From an archaeon (GTDB taxonomy: Archaea; Asgardarchaeota; Hermodarchaeia; Hermodarchaeales; Hermodarchaeaceae): DNA of 14,610 nucleotides. Below are positions 1 through 6,265 of the stretch, one piece after another. The stretch is taken from contig JABXGX010000258.1 in the NCBI GenBank assembly GCA_016550405.1, forward strand, positions 1 through 14,610, given 5' to 3'. The position numbers and the translations under genes are program-made. The number at the start of each line of letters is the position of its first letter. Position 1 is the stretch's first letter. The notes beneath the pieces are model-generated. The model saw only the letters and a list, made by a program, of their open reading frames with translations, ran no database searches and was not told the origin of the DNA.

Positions 1-537
1 AAAAGCATCGTAATGGGTGTTAAGCGCATCGAAGAATTTCTTGAACGCATCGGTGCAAAGGCTGATATCGATCCATTCTTTCCTCTTGAAGTGATTGACC
101 GCTATGAACCTGGAAAACTTCACTTGAAGATTCCTTATGAGAAACTTAGTGAACCTGTGAAAATTGGTGAGAATGAAAAATTACTCTCCGATTTAGGTAA
201 GTACTCTGTCGTTGACTGTGATGACAACACCTTAGGCAAATTCCGTGATGTCATTTTTGACGAGAAAGCACGTCCCTGGTTTATCGTAAAGGGTGGTTTC
301 TTCGAAGAAAACTTTGAGAAACTAGGTATCAGGGCTGACATCGATCCACTCGTGCCGCCTGAATTTATCGACCAAATCACCGATAAGAAAATTATTCTCA
401 AACACACCCGAATGACTCTAGTGACCACTGCAGAACGAGAGTGGCAAGAGCATAAACGCCAACTCGCACTTGAAGGACAACCGGCAACTTTTCAGCAACA
501 ATTTCTCTGGCTTCAACCGCAACCCGCAATCCGCTAA
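1..537 (+). CDS. PRC-barrel-like protein, 5' end outside the window
   Basis: The reading frame is open to the first base of the window (codons aaa agc atc gta precede the ATG at 13), so the gene very likely starts upstream. Two homologous units are visible, counting from the ATG: residues 10-46, with ADIDP at 17-21, and residues 101-136, with ADIDP at 108-112. Each has the pattern G-x-x-ADIDP-x-x-P-x-E-x-ID. The second unit is preceded by a PRC-barrel-like strand segment (SVVDCDDNTLGKFRDVIFDE, about 65-84, then PWFIVKGG). The corresponding segment of the first unit ends at the window edge (IVMG matches IVKG), so at least half of a first barrel lies upstream. PRC-barrel proteins in archaea are small, mostly uncharacterised, and linked to RNA metabolism or membrane/cell-division roles. 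The C-terminal tail (about 140-174) is Gln-rich and probably disordered. No precise function can be given. Confidence 0.72.
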   Translation, partial: KSIVMGVKRIEEFLERIGAKADIDPFFPLEVIDRYEPGKLHLKIPYEKLSEPVKIGENEKLLSDLGKYSVVDCDDNTLGKFRDVIFDEKARPWFIVKGGFFEENFEKLGIRADIDPLVPPEFIDQITDKKIILKHTRMTLVTTAEREWQEHKRQLALEGQPATFQQQFLWLQPQPAIR

Positions 538-546
538 ATAAGAGTA

Positions 547-567
547 CAGTATACAAATTCTATACTG
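547..567. other. Short inverted repeat between convergent genes
   Basis: CAGTATA at 547-553 and TATACTG at 561-567 form a perfect 7-bp stem around a 7-nt loop. It lies ten bases after the PRC-barrel-like gene and before the convergent methyltransferase gene. The stem is AT-rich and has no T-tract after it on the + strand. It may help end transcripts or protect 3' ends, but chance is possible. Confidence 0.25.
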
Positions 568-590
568 CTAATGACAGATTATAAGTCGAG

Positions 591-610
591 CTTAGTCAAG
601 CTTAGTCAAG
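591..610. repeat. Tandem 10-bp direct repeat over a stop codon
   Basis: CTTAGTCAAG occurs twice in immediate tandem (591-600 and 601-610). The second copy contains the TGA stop codon of the minus-strand methyltransferase gene, which ends at 606, so the duplicate lies in the 3' untranslated region. It is likely a small slippage duplication with no effect on the protein. Confidence 0.85.
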
Positions 611-1250
611 CTTTCTTGAAATTCAGTTGATACACGAACCAGTTACCGAACTCAGAATGGAGAGTGAATCCAGCTTCTGTTGCCCATCGCTTCGTCGTTT
701 TCCGACGAGGATAGTCTGGATCTGGGGCAAGCTCACTTAAAGACACAAGCCCATCTGGCTTTAAGATACGATGAATTTCTTGTAATACTTTTACAGGTTG
801 CGGTATTTCAGGAAGGCACGCAATAGCTATGACACGGTCAATGCTTTCATCCGCAAAAGAGAACGAATGGGCATTATCAATCTGAGGAATGATATTCAGG
901 ATCTTCTCCTGCGCCACCCGTTGTTTCAATCGTATTATTACCGACTTCGAAATATCCACAGCGTAAACCTTGCCATCAGGAAGAACTCGTTTAGCAAATT
1001 CCAAAGTATAACTCCCCTTCCCAGGACCAATCTCAACCACAACCATTCCTGGCTTTAGATAGACTTGGTCTGCAACTGTACTTGGTTTCTGGACCAATCG
1101 CCTACGCCAGGGGTTGTCAATTAGTCTTGTAAAACACGAGGGGATTGGAAATTTCCGATACCGGCGGACAACCCGGATAAGCAAACACGCAAAGAAGATA
1201 ATGAGTAGGAAGCCAATCATCAGCCATTGCATGAAGATTAACCACTGCAC
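606..1250 (-). CDS. Membrane-anchored class I SAM-dependent methyltransferase
   Basis: The 214-residue protein has a hydrophobic helix at about 9-26 followed by basic residues (RVVRRYRK), so it is probably anchored with a cytoplasmic catalytic domain. The Rossmann-fold methyltransferase domain covers about 58-212. SAM-binding motif I is VVEIGPGKGS at 71-80, the acidic end of strand 2 is D99 (YAVDIS), and the later strand is IAIACLPEIP at 141-150. The LQEIHRILKPDGLVSLSE segment (156-173) is typical of Methyltransf_11/UbiE-like enzymes. The substrate is unknown; a lipid or quinone-like molecule would suit the anchor, but that is inference. The start is GTG, supported by AAGGAG nine bases upstream; ATG codons at residues 7 and 11 lack an SD. 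That SD overlaps the TAA of the regulator upstream (13 bp between the genes), which suggests one operon with translational coupling. Confidence 0.85.
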   Translation of the reverse strand: MQWLIFMQWLMIGFLLIIFFACLLIRVVRRYRKFPIPSCFTRLIDNPWRRRLVQKPSTVADQVYLKPGMVVVEIGPGKGSYTLEFAKRVLPDGKVYAVDISKSVIIRLKQRVAQEKILNIIPQIDNAHSFSFADESIDRVIAIACLPEIPQPVKVLQEIHRILKPDGLVSLSELAPDPDYPRRKTTKRWATEAGFTLHSEFGNWFVYQLNFKKA

Positions 1251-1263
1251 TCTAATTTACTCC

Positions 1264-2223
1264 TTAATCATCGTAGAATCCAGCTTCTCGAACCATATCC
1301 TGAATCATCGTATGACCCATCCACGGAAACTTCGATTCCTGAAAACGCACAGAAACTATGGTTGATTTTACAAAATCAGCCTGCTTGAGAGTCTGTGCAA
1401 TATGATTCGCTTCCTGCATGTTTTGGACAACAAAACTCAGAAAGACAATCGGTTCATCAGCAGAAATATATGGTAACCAAAACTGAGTGGGAAACCTCTC
1501 ACGAACCCATTCAGCTACTTCTGTTACAGCCATTTTCTTTTCATCTACTAGCGTACGGACCATGATTTGATCATATCCACCCGCACTAAGATTCCAACGG
1601 ACCGAGAACATAATCCCTTTATCCATGAGTTGTTGAATTGTTCGTCCTACCCGCCGTGCTGTCAGTCCTGTACGACTAGCCACATCACTAATAGACATCC
1701 GCGGGTCCTCCACTAGCCATCGGAGTACTTTGAGTTCTGTTTTTGAAAAAGTGCCTCCTTCTTCTTTTCCCCGAATTGGAAGCGCTTGAACTCCTCGATG
1801 ATCTTTGGGTATTAACAATGGAAATAATTCCGTTCGTGTAACATGGTCTAATGTGCGAACAAATCTGCCTAGTTCGGCAAGGCCTTGAGATCCGATATAT
1901 TGCGCAAAGAAATTGTATGCACCTCCCCCGCCGCTAGCGATGGACCCGACAACATGGACCATTGGATTACTGCCGAGATTCTTGATGAACTCATCAGTGT
2001 TTTCATAACCGTCAGTATATACTAGCGCATATAGAACCTCGGATTGTAGGTAATCTAGCGAAAGCATGGCTGAAAATTTATAGATTACTCCTGTGTCGAT
2101 GAGTTTTGCGACTCGTTTCTTGACGGCATTCGCTGAAATTCCAAGAATTTGCGATAGATTTTGATATGAAACACGACAGTTCTCGTGCAGTTCCCAGAGC
2201 AGTTTCTTGTCCAATGGATCCAT
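1264..2223 (-). CDS. Lrp/AsnC-like transcription regulator with two HTH domains
   Basis: The 319-residue protein has two winged-HTH units of AsnC type: residues 2-50 (LDKKLLWELHENCRVSYQNL, then the recognition helix ISANAVKKRVAKL) and residues 157-207 (FSKTELKVLRWLVEDPRMSI, then TARRVGRTIQQLM). Each is followed by a RAM-like effector/oligomerisation region (about 60-140 and 215-300). Canonical Lrp proteins are about 150 residues with one HTH, so this resembles the fused double-Lrp architecture found in archaea. It probably binds DNA in the cytoplasm and senses an amino acid or other small ligand, which is unknown. The start chosen is ATG at 2223, six bases after AAGGTG; the GTG at 2232 is part of that SD and is probably a decoy. 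The gene is divergent from the flavoprotein/AlaX pair, with about 120 bp between, so it may control that pair and itself. It ends 13 bp before the methyltransferase. Confidence 0.85.
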   Translation of the reverse strand: MDPLDKKLLWELHENCRVSYQNLSQILGISANAVKKRVAKLIDTGVIYKFSAMLSLDYLQSEVLYALVYTDGYENTDEFIKNLGSNPMVHVVGSIASGGGGAYNFFAQYIGSQGLAELGRFVRTLDHVTRTELFPLLIPKDHRGVQALPIRGKEEGGTFSKTELKVLRWLVEDPRMSISDVASRTGLTARRVGRTIQQLMDKGIMFSVRWNLSAGGYDQIMVRTLVDEKKMAVTEVAEWVRERFPTQFWLPYISADEPIVFLSFVVQNMQEANHIAQTLKQADFVKSTIVSVRFQESKFPWMGHTMIQDMVREAGFYDD

Positions 2224-2266
2224 TATATACACCTTGAAAAAAGCAAGATATTGCAGTAACTTCTTA

Positions 2267-2274
2267 CTTAAATG
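2267..2274 (-). promoter_or_regulatory. Candidate TATA box for the Lrp-like regulator
   Basis: On the minus strand this reads ATTTAAGT, about 44 bp before the regulator's ATG, which would give a leader of about 20 nt containing the AAGGTG SD. It is the best TATA-like element in the 2224-2342 divergent spacer. The same element could serve the + strand genes. The call rests on base composition and spacing only. Confidence 0.25.
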
Positions 2275-2342
2275 CTAGATGATTGTTATCAAGATAAACA
2301 AACTGAATCCAAGATGATGTCTACTGGAGGTTTTACATACGA

Positions 2343-2804
2343 ATGTCTAAAAGCAAAGGAACAATGACTAAAGCCGAAATCGACCAATTCCTTATGTGTG
2401 CGCGTTTTGGTCGCCTTGGACTTTTAATCGATAATGAACCTTACGTTATACCTGTTGGATATGTTTATCATCAAGGCAAAATCGCAATCCATTCTTGCAC
2501 AAAGGGTAAAAAGATCGAGGCGTTAGCAGCCAATCCACGTGTCTGTTTCGAAGTTGATGAATCTTTATCCGATGCGTCAATGTACAAAAGTGTCGTTATC
2601 CAAGGAACCAGTAAAATTCTGACAAAGGAACAAGAAATGATACCTTACCTGCAATTACATATCGATAAATATCGTGTTCCCGAAGGATTTGAAAGTTATA
2701 TGAAAAAACCAGGAAGAAATCGCGATGAGGAACTGAAATCAGTACGCATCATATTAATTAGCCCCGATGAAATTTCTGGAAAGAAATTCATGCGCTCCCT
2801 ATAG
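2343..2804 (+). CDS. Pyridoxamine 5'-phosphate oxidase-like (NimA-type) flavoprotein
   Basis: The 153-residue protein has the FMN split-barrel fold signature of the PNPOx-like/NimA group. The segment GRLGLLIDNEPYVIPVGYVY (23-42) is followed by KIAIHSCTKGKKIEALAANP (46-65) and VCFEVDE (67-73), with VVIQGTSKIL at 84-93. Length and motif order match small single-domain members, which bind FMN or F420 and reduce small substrates; NimA members are tied to nitroimidazole reduction. The actual substrate cannot be read from sequence. GGAGG lies 12 bases before the ATG, a slightly long spacing; a second ATG at residue 8 is possible. The gene leads a two-gene unit with the AlaX gene 23 bp downstream and is divergent from the Lrp-like regulator. 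Confidence 0.83.
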   Translation: MSKSKGTMTKAEIDQFLMCARFGRLGLLIDNEPYVIPVGYVYHQGKIAIHSCTKGKKIEALAANPRVCFEVDESLSDASMYKSVVIQGTSKILTKEQEMIPYLQLHIDKYRVPEGFESYMKKPGRNRDEELKSVRIILISPDEISGKKFMRSL

Positions 2805-2827
2805 CAAAAATAGTTGAGGTGAAAAAT

Positions 2828-3541
2828 TTGGTCAAAACAGTATTACTCTACATGGAGGATAGTTATCTCCAAGAAACCGCCACAACTGTACTCGAAGTGA
2901 TTGATAACAAAGTCGTGTTAGCTGATACAATTTTTTATCCTGAGGGGGGTGGCCAACCCTCAGATACCGGAACCCTTGATTCACCAAAAGGTACAGCTAC
3001 TGTCACTTTTGTCCAAAAACAGGGAAACCGAATCCTACATCATCTAGACGGTCCTATTCCAGATGTCGATGAAGAAGTCTATCTTCGTCTTGACTGGGAT
3101 CGCCGATACGCCTTCATGCGTATGCATACCGCCCAACACATCGTTAGTCGAATCGTTTTTGACCAATTCCACGCCCATACTGCAGGAAACCAGATTCGGG
3201 AAACATATTCTCATATTGATTTTCACCCCGCAACCTTTCAATCATCAGATCTCCCAGAAATTGAGAGGGCAGCAAACGACATGATTCAACAAGACATCCC
3301 AGTAATTATCGACACTATTCCAAGAGATGAACTCCCCAAGCGCATGGGTCCAGATCGGTCAGACCTAAATAAACTCCCGATATCAGTTAAACAAGTACGC
3401 CTTGTTTGTGTGAAAGGGTATGATGAGTATCCTTGTGCAGGAACGCATGTAAAACGGACTGGAGAACTTAAAGGACTCCGAATTATAAAACGAAAGGCCA
3501 AGGGGAAAGGCACGATTCGCCTTACATACGAACTTAGTTAA
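2828..3541 (+). CDS. alaX: AlaX-M type alanyl-tRNA editing protein
   Basis: This is a stand-alone relative of the alanyl-tRNA synthetase editing domain, which hydrolyses mischarged Ser- or Gly-tRNA(Ala) in the cytoplasm. From the TTG start it has 237 residues, the size of AlaX-M (short AlaX is about 150). The N-terminal subdomain carries FYPEGGGQPSDTG (36-48), the glycine-rich motif of AlaX-M. The zinc site is complete: H100 and H104 (MHTAQH), with C203 and H207 (CAGTHV). A GTG at 2819 is in frame, but it forms part of the GAGGTG sequence that makes a good SD six bases before TTG at 2828. The TTG start also gives the expected N-terminus (VKTVLLYMEDSYL). Probably co-transcribed with the flavoprotein upstream. 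Confidence 0.93.
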   Translation: MVKTVLLYMEDSYLQETATTVLEVIDNKVVLADTIFYPEGGGQPSDTGTLDSPKGTATVTFVQKQGNRILHHLDGPIPDVDEEVYLRLDWDRRYAFMRMHTAQHIVSRIVFDQFHAHTAGNQIRETYSHIDFHPATFQSSDLPEIERAANDMIQQDIPVIIDTIPRDELPKRMGPDRSDLNKLPISVKQVRLVCVKGYDEYPCAGTHVKRTGELKGLRIIKRKAKGKGTIRLTYELS

Positions 3542-3559
3542 CTCCCCTAAAGCGTCTAG

Positions 3560-4105
3560 TTAGATGATCTGAACAAACTCACCTAAATCTTTGCGAATAG
3601 GTCGGTGTTTTTCAATCTGAACCTGCTTATCGGTTAAAAGTGTGGTAGCGGTTGCTGAATGCTTTCCAACAATAACGAGAGTTATCAGAGTCATTTCCCT
3701 AGGTATTCCGAGAAGACCTTTGACCTCATCATGTTTGTACCCTGCAATTGGATGTGCAACCAATCCCTTTTCGGTCGCACGGAGAATGATAAAGGCGGTT
3801 GCCATTCCCGTATCAAAAAGAAAATAATCGCGTCCAGGAAGGGTGCAATCCAGACTTTTTTCAGAATAAACAGCAATGATCATAGAAGCCGCCCGGGTCC
3901 ACTCATTGTTACTAGACATGAACTCGAATATTTTGGTCAGTGTTTTTGCATCCCGCACAAAGACATACCGCCACGGTTGATAATTAAAGCACGATGGAGC
4001 AAGTTGTGCACTGGATGCAAGATCCCTGATAAGCTCATCTGTGATATCAATCGGTTCAAGAGCCCGGTAGGCACGACGAGTTTCAATAGCCTTTTTAATT
4101 TCCAA
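3560..4105 (-). CDS. Nitroreductase-family FMN-dependent oxidoreductase
   Basis: The protein is about 181 residues from the chosen TTG start. FMN phosphate-binding residues appear in the N-terminal ETRRAYR (8-14), followed by APSCFNYQPWRYVFV (36-50) and the central segment FDTGMATAFIILRATEKGL (97-115). HPIAGY (118-123) and LITLVIVGK (140-148) are also typical of the family. Such enzymes are usually homodimers using NAD(P)H to reduce nitroaromatics, quinones or flavins; the substrate is unknown. Frames open at 4171 (TTG) and 4159 (ATG), but the extra N-terminal residues do not look like the family. GGTGA at 4115-4111 lies five bases before TTG 4105, which gives the typical start LEIKKAIETRR. 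A TTTAAA box at 4180-4185 would place transcription start near 4157, which also disfavours the ATG. The gene converges with alaX (18 bp between stops). Confidence 0.85.
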   Translation of the reverse strand: MEIKKAIETRRAYRALEPIDITDELIRDLASSAQLAPSCFNYQPWRYVFVRDAKTLTKIFEFMSSNNEWTRAASMIIAVYSEKSLDCTLPGRDYFLFDTGMATAFIILRATEKGLVAHPIAGYKHDEVKGLLGIPREMTLITLVIVGKHSATATTLLTDKQVQIEKHRPIRKDLGEFVQII

Positions 4106-4179
4106 AAAAATCACCAAGTGAATTTTTTGGTTGCCAAAGAAGAAGGTTTCGGTTTTCATAGTAGATACCAATCGCTAGA

Positions 4180-4185
4180 TTTAAA
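4180..4185 (-). promoter_or_regulatory. Candidate TATA box (TTTAAA) for the nitroreductase
   Basis: TTTAAA lies in the spacer between the divergent nitroreductase and acetyltransferase genes. A transcription start about 25 nt downstream on the minus strand would fall near 4157, leaving about 50 nt of leader before the TTG start. The hexamer is palindromic, so direction is inferred from spacing alone. Confidence 0.35.
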
Positions 4186-4218
4186 CAATAAATCACGGTA
4201 CAATTTGCAAACGTTATG

Positions 4219-4227
4219 GTTTAAATG
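4219..4227 (+). promoter_or_regulatory. Candidate TATA box for the GNAT gene
   Basis: GTTTAAATG lies 45-53 bp before the acetyltransferase ATG. A start site about 25 nt downstream would give a leader of about 25 nt carrying GAGGTT at 4261-4266. Together with the TTTAAA at 4180-4185 it suggests separate promoters for the divergent pair. Confidence 0.35.
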
Positions 4228-4271
4228 GCTTAATTCCCCAATATACCCTGCTTACCCTCTGAGGTTATCCC

Positions 4272-4790
4272 ATGGGTGGACTCTATCCTCCTGAGTTTGA
4301 ATGTCAAGCTGAACTCAGTGATGGCTGCTGCATCCAGATTCGGCCCCTTAACTTCGATGAATATGACCGTTTAGACCAATTGTATCAACAGTCTTCAAAC
4401 GAATCTTTACGAAAACGGTTTGGATGGACTGATGCACGTGAATGGCTTCGATCAATAAAAGGTTGCATTGATACAGGCAACCTCTGTCTTGTTGGCGAAT
4501 ACATGAATCAAATAGGGAACCCCGAAATCATCGGTGACTGTTGGTACTTCATCGATAAGAATTCAGGAACAGCAGAAGTTTCAATTTTAGTCCGCGACGA
4601 TTTTCAGAACAAGACGCTCGGAACGAAAATGATGACGAAATTAGTTGAAATTGCACGTAGCGAGGGATTATACAGATTATTTGCGCTAGTTAACGTAACG
4701 AACACTCCGATGCTACGAATTGTTCAGGGATTGAAATTTAATTTCGTCCATGGAGCAGATGGAGTCAACCTCTACCGCCTGGACCTCTAA
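4272..4790 (+). CDS. GNAT-family N-acetyltransferase
   Basis: The 172-residue protein follows the GNAT order. An N-terminal strand and helix are at IQIRPLNFDEYDRLDQLYQQ (21-40). Motif A is AEVSILVRDDFQNKTLGTKM (101-120), then LVEIARSEGLYRLFALVNVT (124-143), and motif B is NTPMLRIVQGLKF (144-156). These proteins move an acetyl group from acetyl-CoA to an amine on a small molecule or protein; the target is unknown. In the pyrophosphate-binding loop, the usual Q/R-x-x-G-x-G/A reads Q-N-K-T-L-G, with the first glycine replaced by Thr115, so acetyl-CoA binding may be altered. The ATG is preceded by GAGGTT with a 5-nt spacer. The gene stands alone, 98 bp before the GTPase and divergent from the nitroreductase. 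Confidence 0.85.
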   Translation: MGGLYPPEFECQAELSDGCCIQIRPLNFDEYDRLDQLYQQSSNESLRKRFGWTDAREWLRSIKGCIDTGNLCLVGEYMNQIGNPEIIGDCWYFIDKNSGTAEVSILVRDDFQNKTLGTKMMTKLVEIARSEGLYRLFALVNVTNTPMLRIVQGLKFNFVHGADGVNLYRLDL

Positions 4791-4888
4791 ATTTTTCGTT
4801 TCCTCGATTCCCGAATTGTGTGAAAACTTCTTATAGCAAAAATGTATAGGCAACACTGAAACCCTTTGTGTGTGGGGATGACCGAAGC

Positions 4889-5431
4889 ATGAGTAGCCTA
4901 AATGACGAAGCAGATGTTTCCTTAAAGGTCATAGCTGTTGGTGACGCTGCAGTTGGCAAAACCAGCATTGTTGGTCGCTATGTGACCGGTGCTTTCGAAG
5001 CATCCTATAAAGCTACGATCGGAACTGATGTGTTTCGGAAAATTGTAACGGTAGAAGGACGAAAGATTGGCCTACTCTGTTATGATACCGCAGGCCAAGA
5101 ACGATTCCGTAACCTTGTAGAACGCTATTTTGTTGGTGCTATTGGCGCCCTCATGGTTTATGATGTCACTAATCGTGAAAGTTTCGATAATCTTCCCACT
5201 TGGTCAAGACAAGTTGACCGCCATGCAGGTGAAGCTCTGAAAATCGTAATCGGTAACAAAATTGATCTTGAAAAAGAACGCGTGGTATCCGAACAAGAGG
5301 GTATTGGAATGGGTCGTCAACTCGGTGCTGAATTCATGGAGACTAGTGCCAAAGATGGCGTAAATATTGAACCAATCTTCGAGCGAATCGCCCTTTATGC
5401 CATCGATCGAGTTCGGGGACGAATTACCTAG
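4889..5431 (+). CDS. Rab/Ras-like small GTPase
   Basis: The 180-residue protein is a complete small GTPase. The P-loop is GDAAVGKT (18-25), the switch I threonine is probably T43 in YKATIGTDV, switch II is DTAGQERF (66-73) with the catalytic glutamine (Q70) kept, and the guanine-specificity motifs are NKID (123-126) and ETSAK (151-155). LKVIAVGDAAVGKTS and DTAGQERF with the WSRQVDRH region are closest to the Rab family. The C-terminus (DRVRGRIT) lacks prenylation cysteines, so any membrane attachment must rely on partners or another mechanism. Many Rab-like GTPases of this kind are a hallmark of Asgard archaea. A longer frame starts at GTG 4868, but ATG 4889 has the SD-like GGATGA seven bases upstream and a better N-terminus. 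The gene converges with a PH-like/zinc-ribbon gene, with only 7 bp between stops. Confidence 0.95.
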   Translation: MSSLNDEADVSLKVIAVGDAAVGKTSIVGRYVTGAFEASYKATIGTDVFRKIVTVEGRKIGLLCYDTAGQERFRNLVERYFVGAIGALMVYDVTNRESFDNLPTWSRQVDRHAGEALKIVIGNKIDLEKERVVSEQEGIGMGRQLGAEFMETSAKDGVNIEPIFERIALYAIDRVRGRIT

Positions 5432-5438
5432 AACAATT

Positions 5439-6080
5439 TCAATCAGGCGGATGTAAAGGCGTTCCACACACTTCACAAAAGGCTTCAGGTTCTTCTAAGA
5501 ATGCTCCACACTTCGGACAATATTGGACACGTCTACGACGGACACGTTGAGGTGTTGCTCGTACTCGAGTGGTATCTGGCTGTCTTTGCCTTCGACTTTT
5601 TGGTAAATCAGGTCGAGCTTGCCCAGTACGGTACCGATACATAGCGTGTTCCAGGACTGAGCTAAACTGGTTCTTTCGTCTTTCAAAGCCTTTTTTTGTC
5701 TCATACGGTTTAGATTGGACGACAACCAGCTCAAACCATTTTTCCTCTTTATCCTCTGCATCAATATCAGGAGAAACATGAATTATCACCCGGTCATTTT
5801 GGCTGTCAATATGGGCAATCTGGTCATACCGGATGTATTCCGTAATGGGTCCACCTCGAAATGAAATGAGACCACCTGTCAGGCCCTTTCGCTTGGCATA
5901 AAATGCAATTCCACGATTGGTAACAGCAATTTGCCCCACTTTGAGGACATGACCTCGAATTTCATCTCCGGTTTCCACAAAAATTTGAGAAGTATAGATT
6001 ATCGTATCTTCACCAGGAACGAGTTTACTCACTTCCTTCCCAAGTTTCCCTTCAGGAATATACCAATCTCCAATGGGCAT
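5439..6080 (-). CDS. PH-like domain protein with C-terminal zinc ribbon
   Basis: The 213-residue protein is not assigned to a named family. Residues about 18-125 form a beta-rich stretch resembling bacterial/archaeal PH-like or GRAM-like domains (VLKVGQIAVTNRGIAFYAKR, then YIRYDQIAHIDSQNDRVIIH, WFELVVVQS), followed by a helix at 132-150 (FERRKNQFSSVLEHAMYRYR). A strongly basic, Arg-rich linker covers 160-184. The end is a zinc ribbon with CxxC pairs C188/C191 and C202/C205 (YCPKCGAFLEEPEAFCEVCG). A lipid- or protein-binding adaptor role is plausible; the basic linker could bind membrane or nucleic acid. The ATG is preceded by AGGTGA with a 4-nt spacer. It is convergent with the Rab-like GTPase, so a functional link is possible but unproven. 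There is no signal peptide. Confidence 0.75.
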   Translation of the reverse strand: MPIGDWYIPEGKLGKEVSKLVPGEDTIIYTSQIFVETGDEIRGHVLKVGQIAVTNRGIAFYAKRKGLTGGLISFRGGPITEYIRYDQIAHIDSQNDRVIIHVSPDIDAEDKEEKWFELVVVQSKPYETKKGFERRKNQFSSVLEHAMYRYRTGQARPDLPKSRRQRQPDTTRVRATPQRVRRRRVQYCPKCGAFLEEPEAFCEVCGTPLHPPD

Positions 6081-6092
6081 ACAATCACCTAT

Positions 6093-6189
6093 ACGAATAC
6101 AATCTGTTCTCCTTTAAAGTCGAGGGGAAAACAGAAATTTAAGATTGTGGTGAGACCAACACGAATACTGAAGAGCTCCTTTAAATCGA
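6093..6189 (-). repeat. Two imperfect promoter-like direct repeats
   Basis: Copy 1 (6093-6123) and copy 2 (6161-6189) both contain ACGAATAC, then 8 or 7 variable bases, then CTCCTTTAAA with TCGA just after. Read on the minus strand each gives TCGA(C)TTTAAAGGAG, a gap and GTATTCGT, pointing to the PH-like/zinc-ribbon gene that starts at 6080. Copy 1 would place a TATA box 33-38 bp before that ATG. They may be tandem promoters or regulator sites. Confidence 0.55.
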
Positions 6190-6236
6190 AACCCAGCTAA
6201 ATCCATCAGTAGACAGATTAGGCATTCGGAAAGCTC

Positions 6237-6242
6237 TTATAG
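6237..6242 (+). promoter_or_regulatory. Candidate TATA-like element for the sugar kinase
   Basis: TTATAG lies 24 bp before the GTG start. At normal archaeal spacing the transcript would begin almost at the start codon, which sits awkwardly with the SD (GAGGTT at 6251-6256). Either this is not the promoter or the message is nearly leaderless. Confidence 0.2.
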
Positions 6243-6265
6243 CCAAGTTTGAGGTTCGCATATCT

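Noticed and set aside
4106..4171. N-terminal extension of the nitroreductase from an upstream ATG or TTG
   Set aside because: The extra residues do not fit the family, no SD precedes them, and the candidate TATA box would start the transcript at about the ATG.
3659..4294. Open frame of 211 codons on the + strand over the nitroreductase gene
   Set aside because: The nitroreductase on the other strand has clear family motifs. This frame also overlaps the GNAT start and has no family features.
4868..4888. Seven-residue N-terminal extension of the GTPase from a GTG
   Set aside because: The GTG has no SD, and the later ATG has a GGATGA at good spacing; small GTPases do not need the extension.
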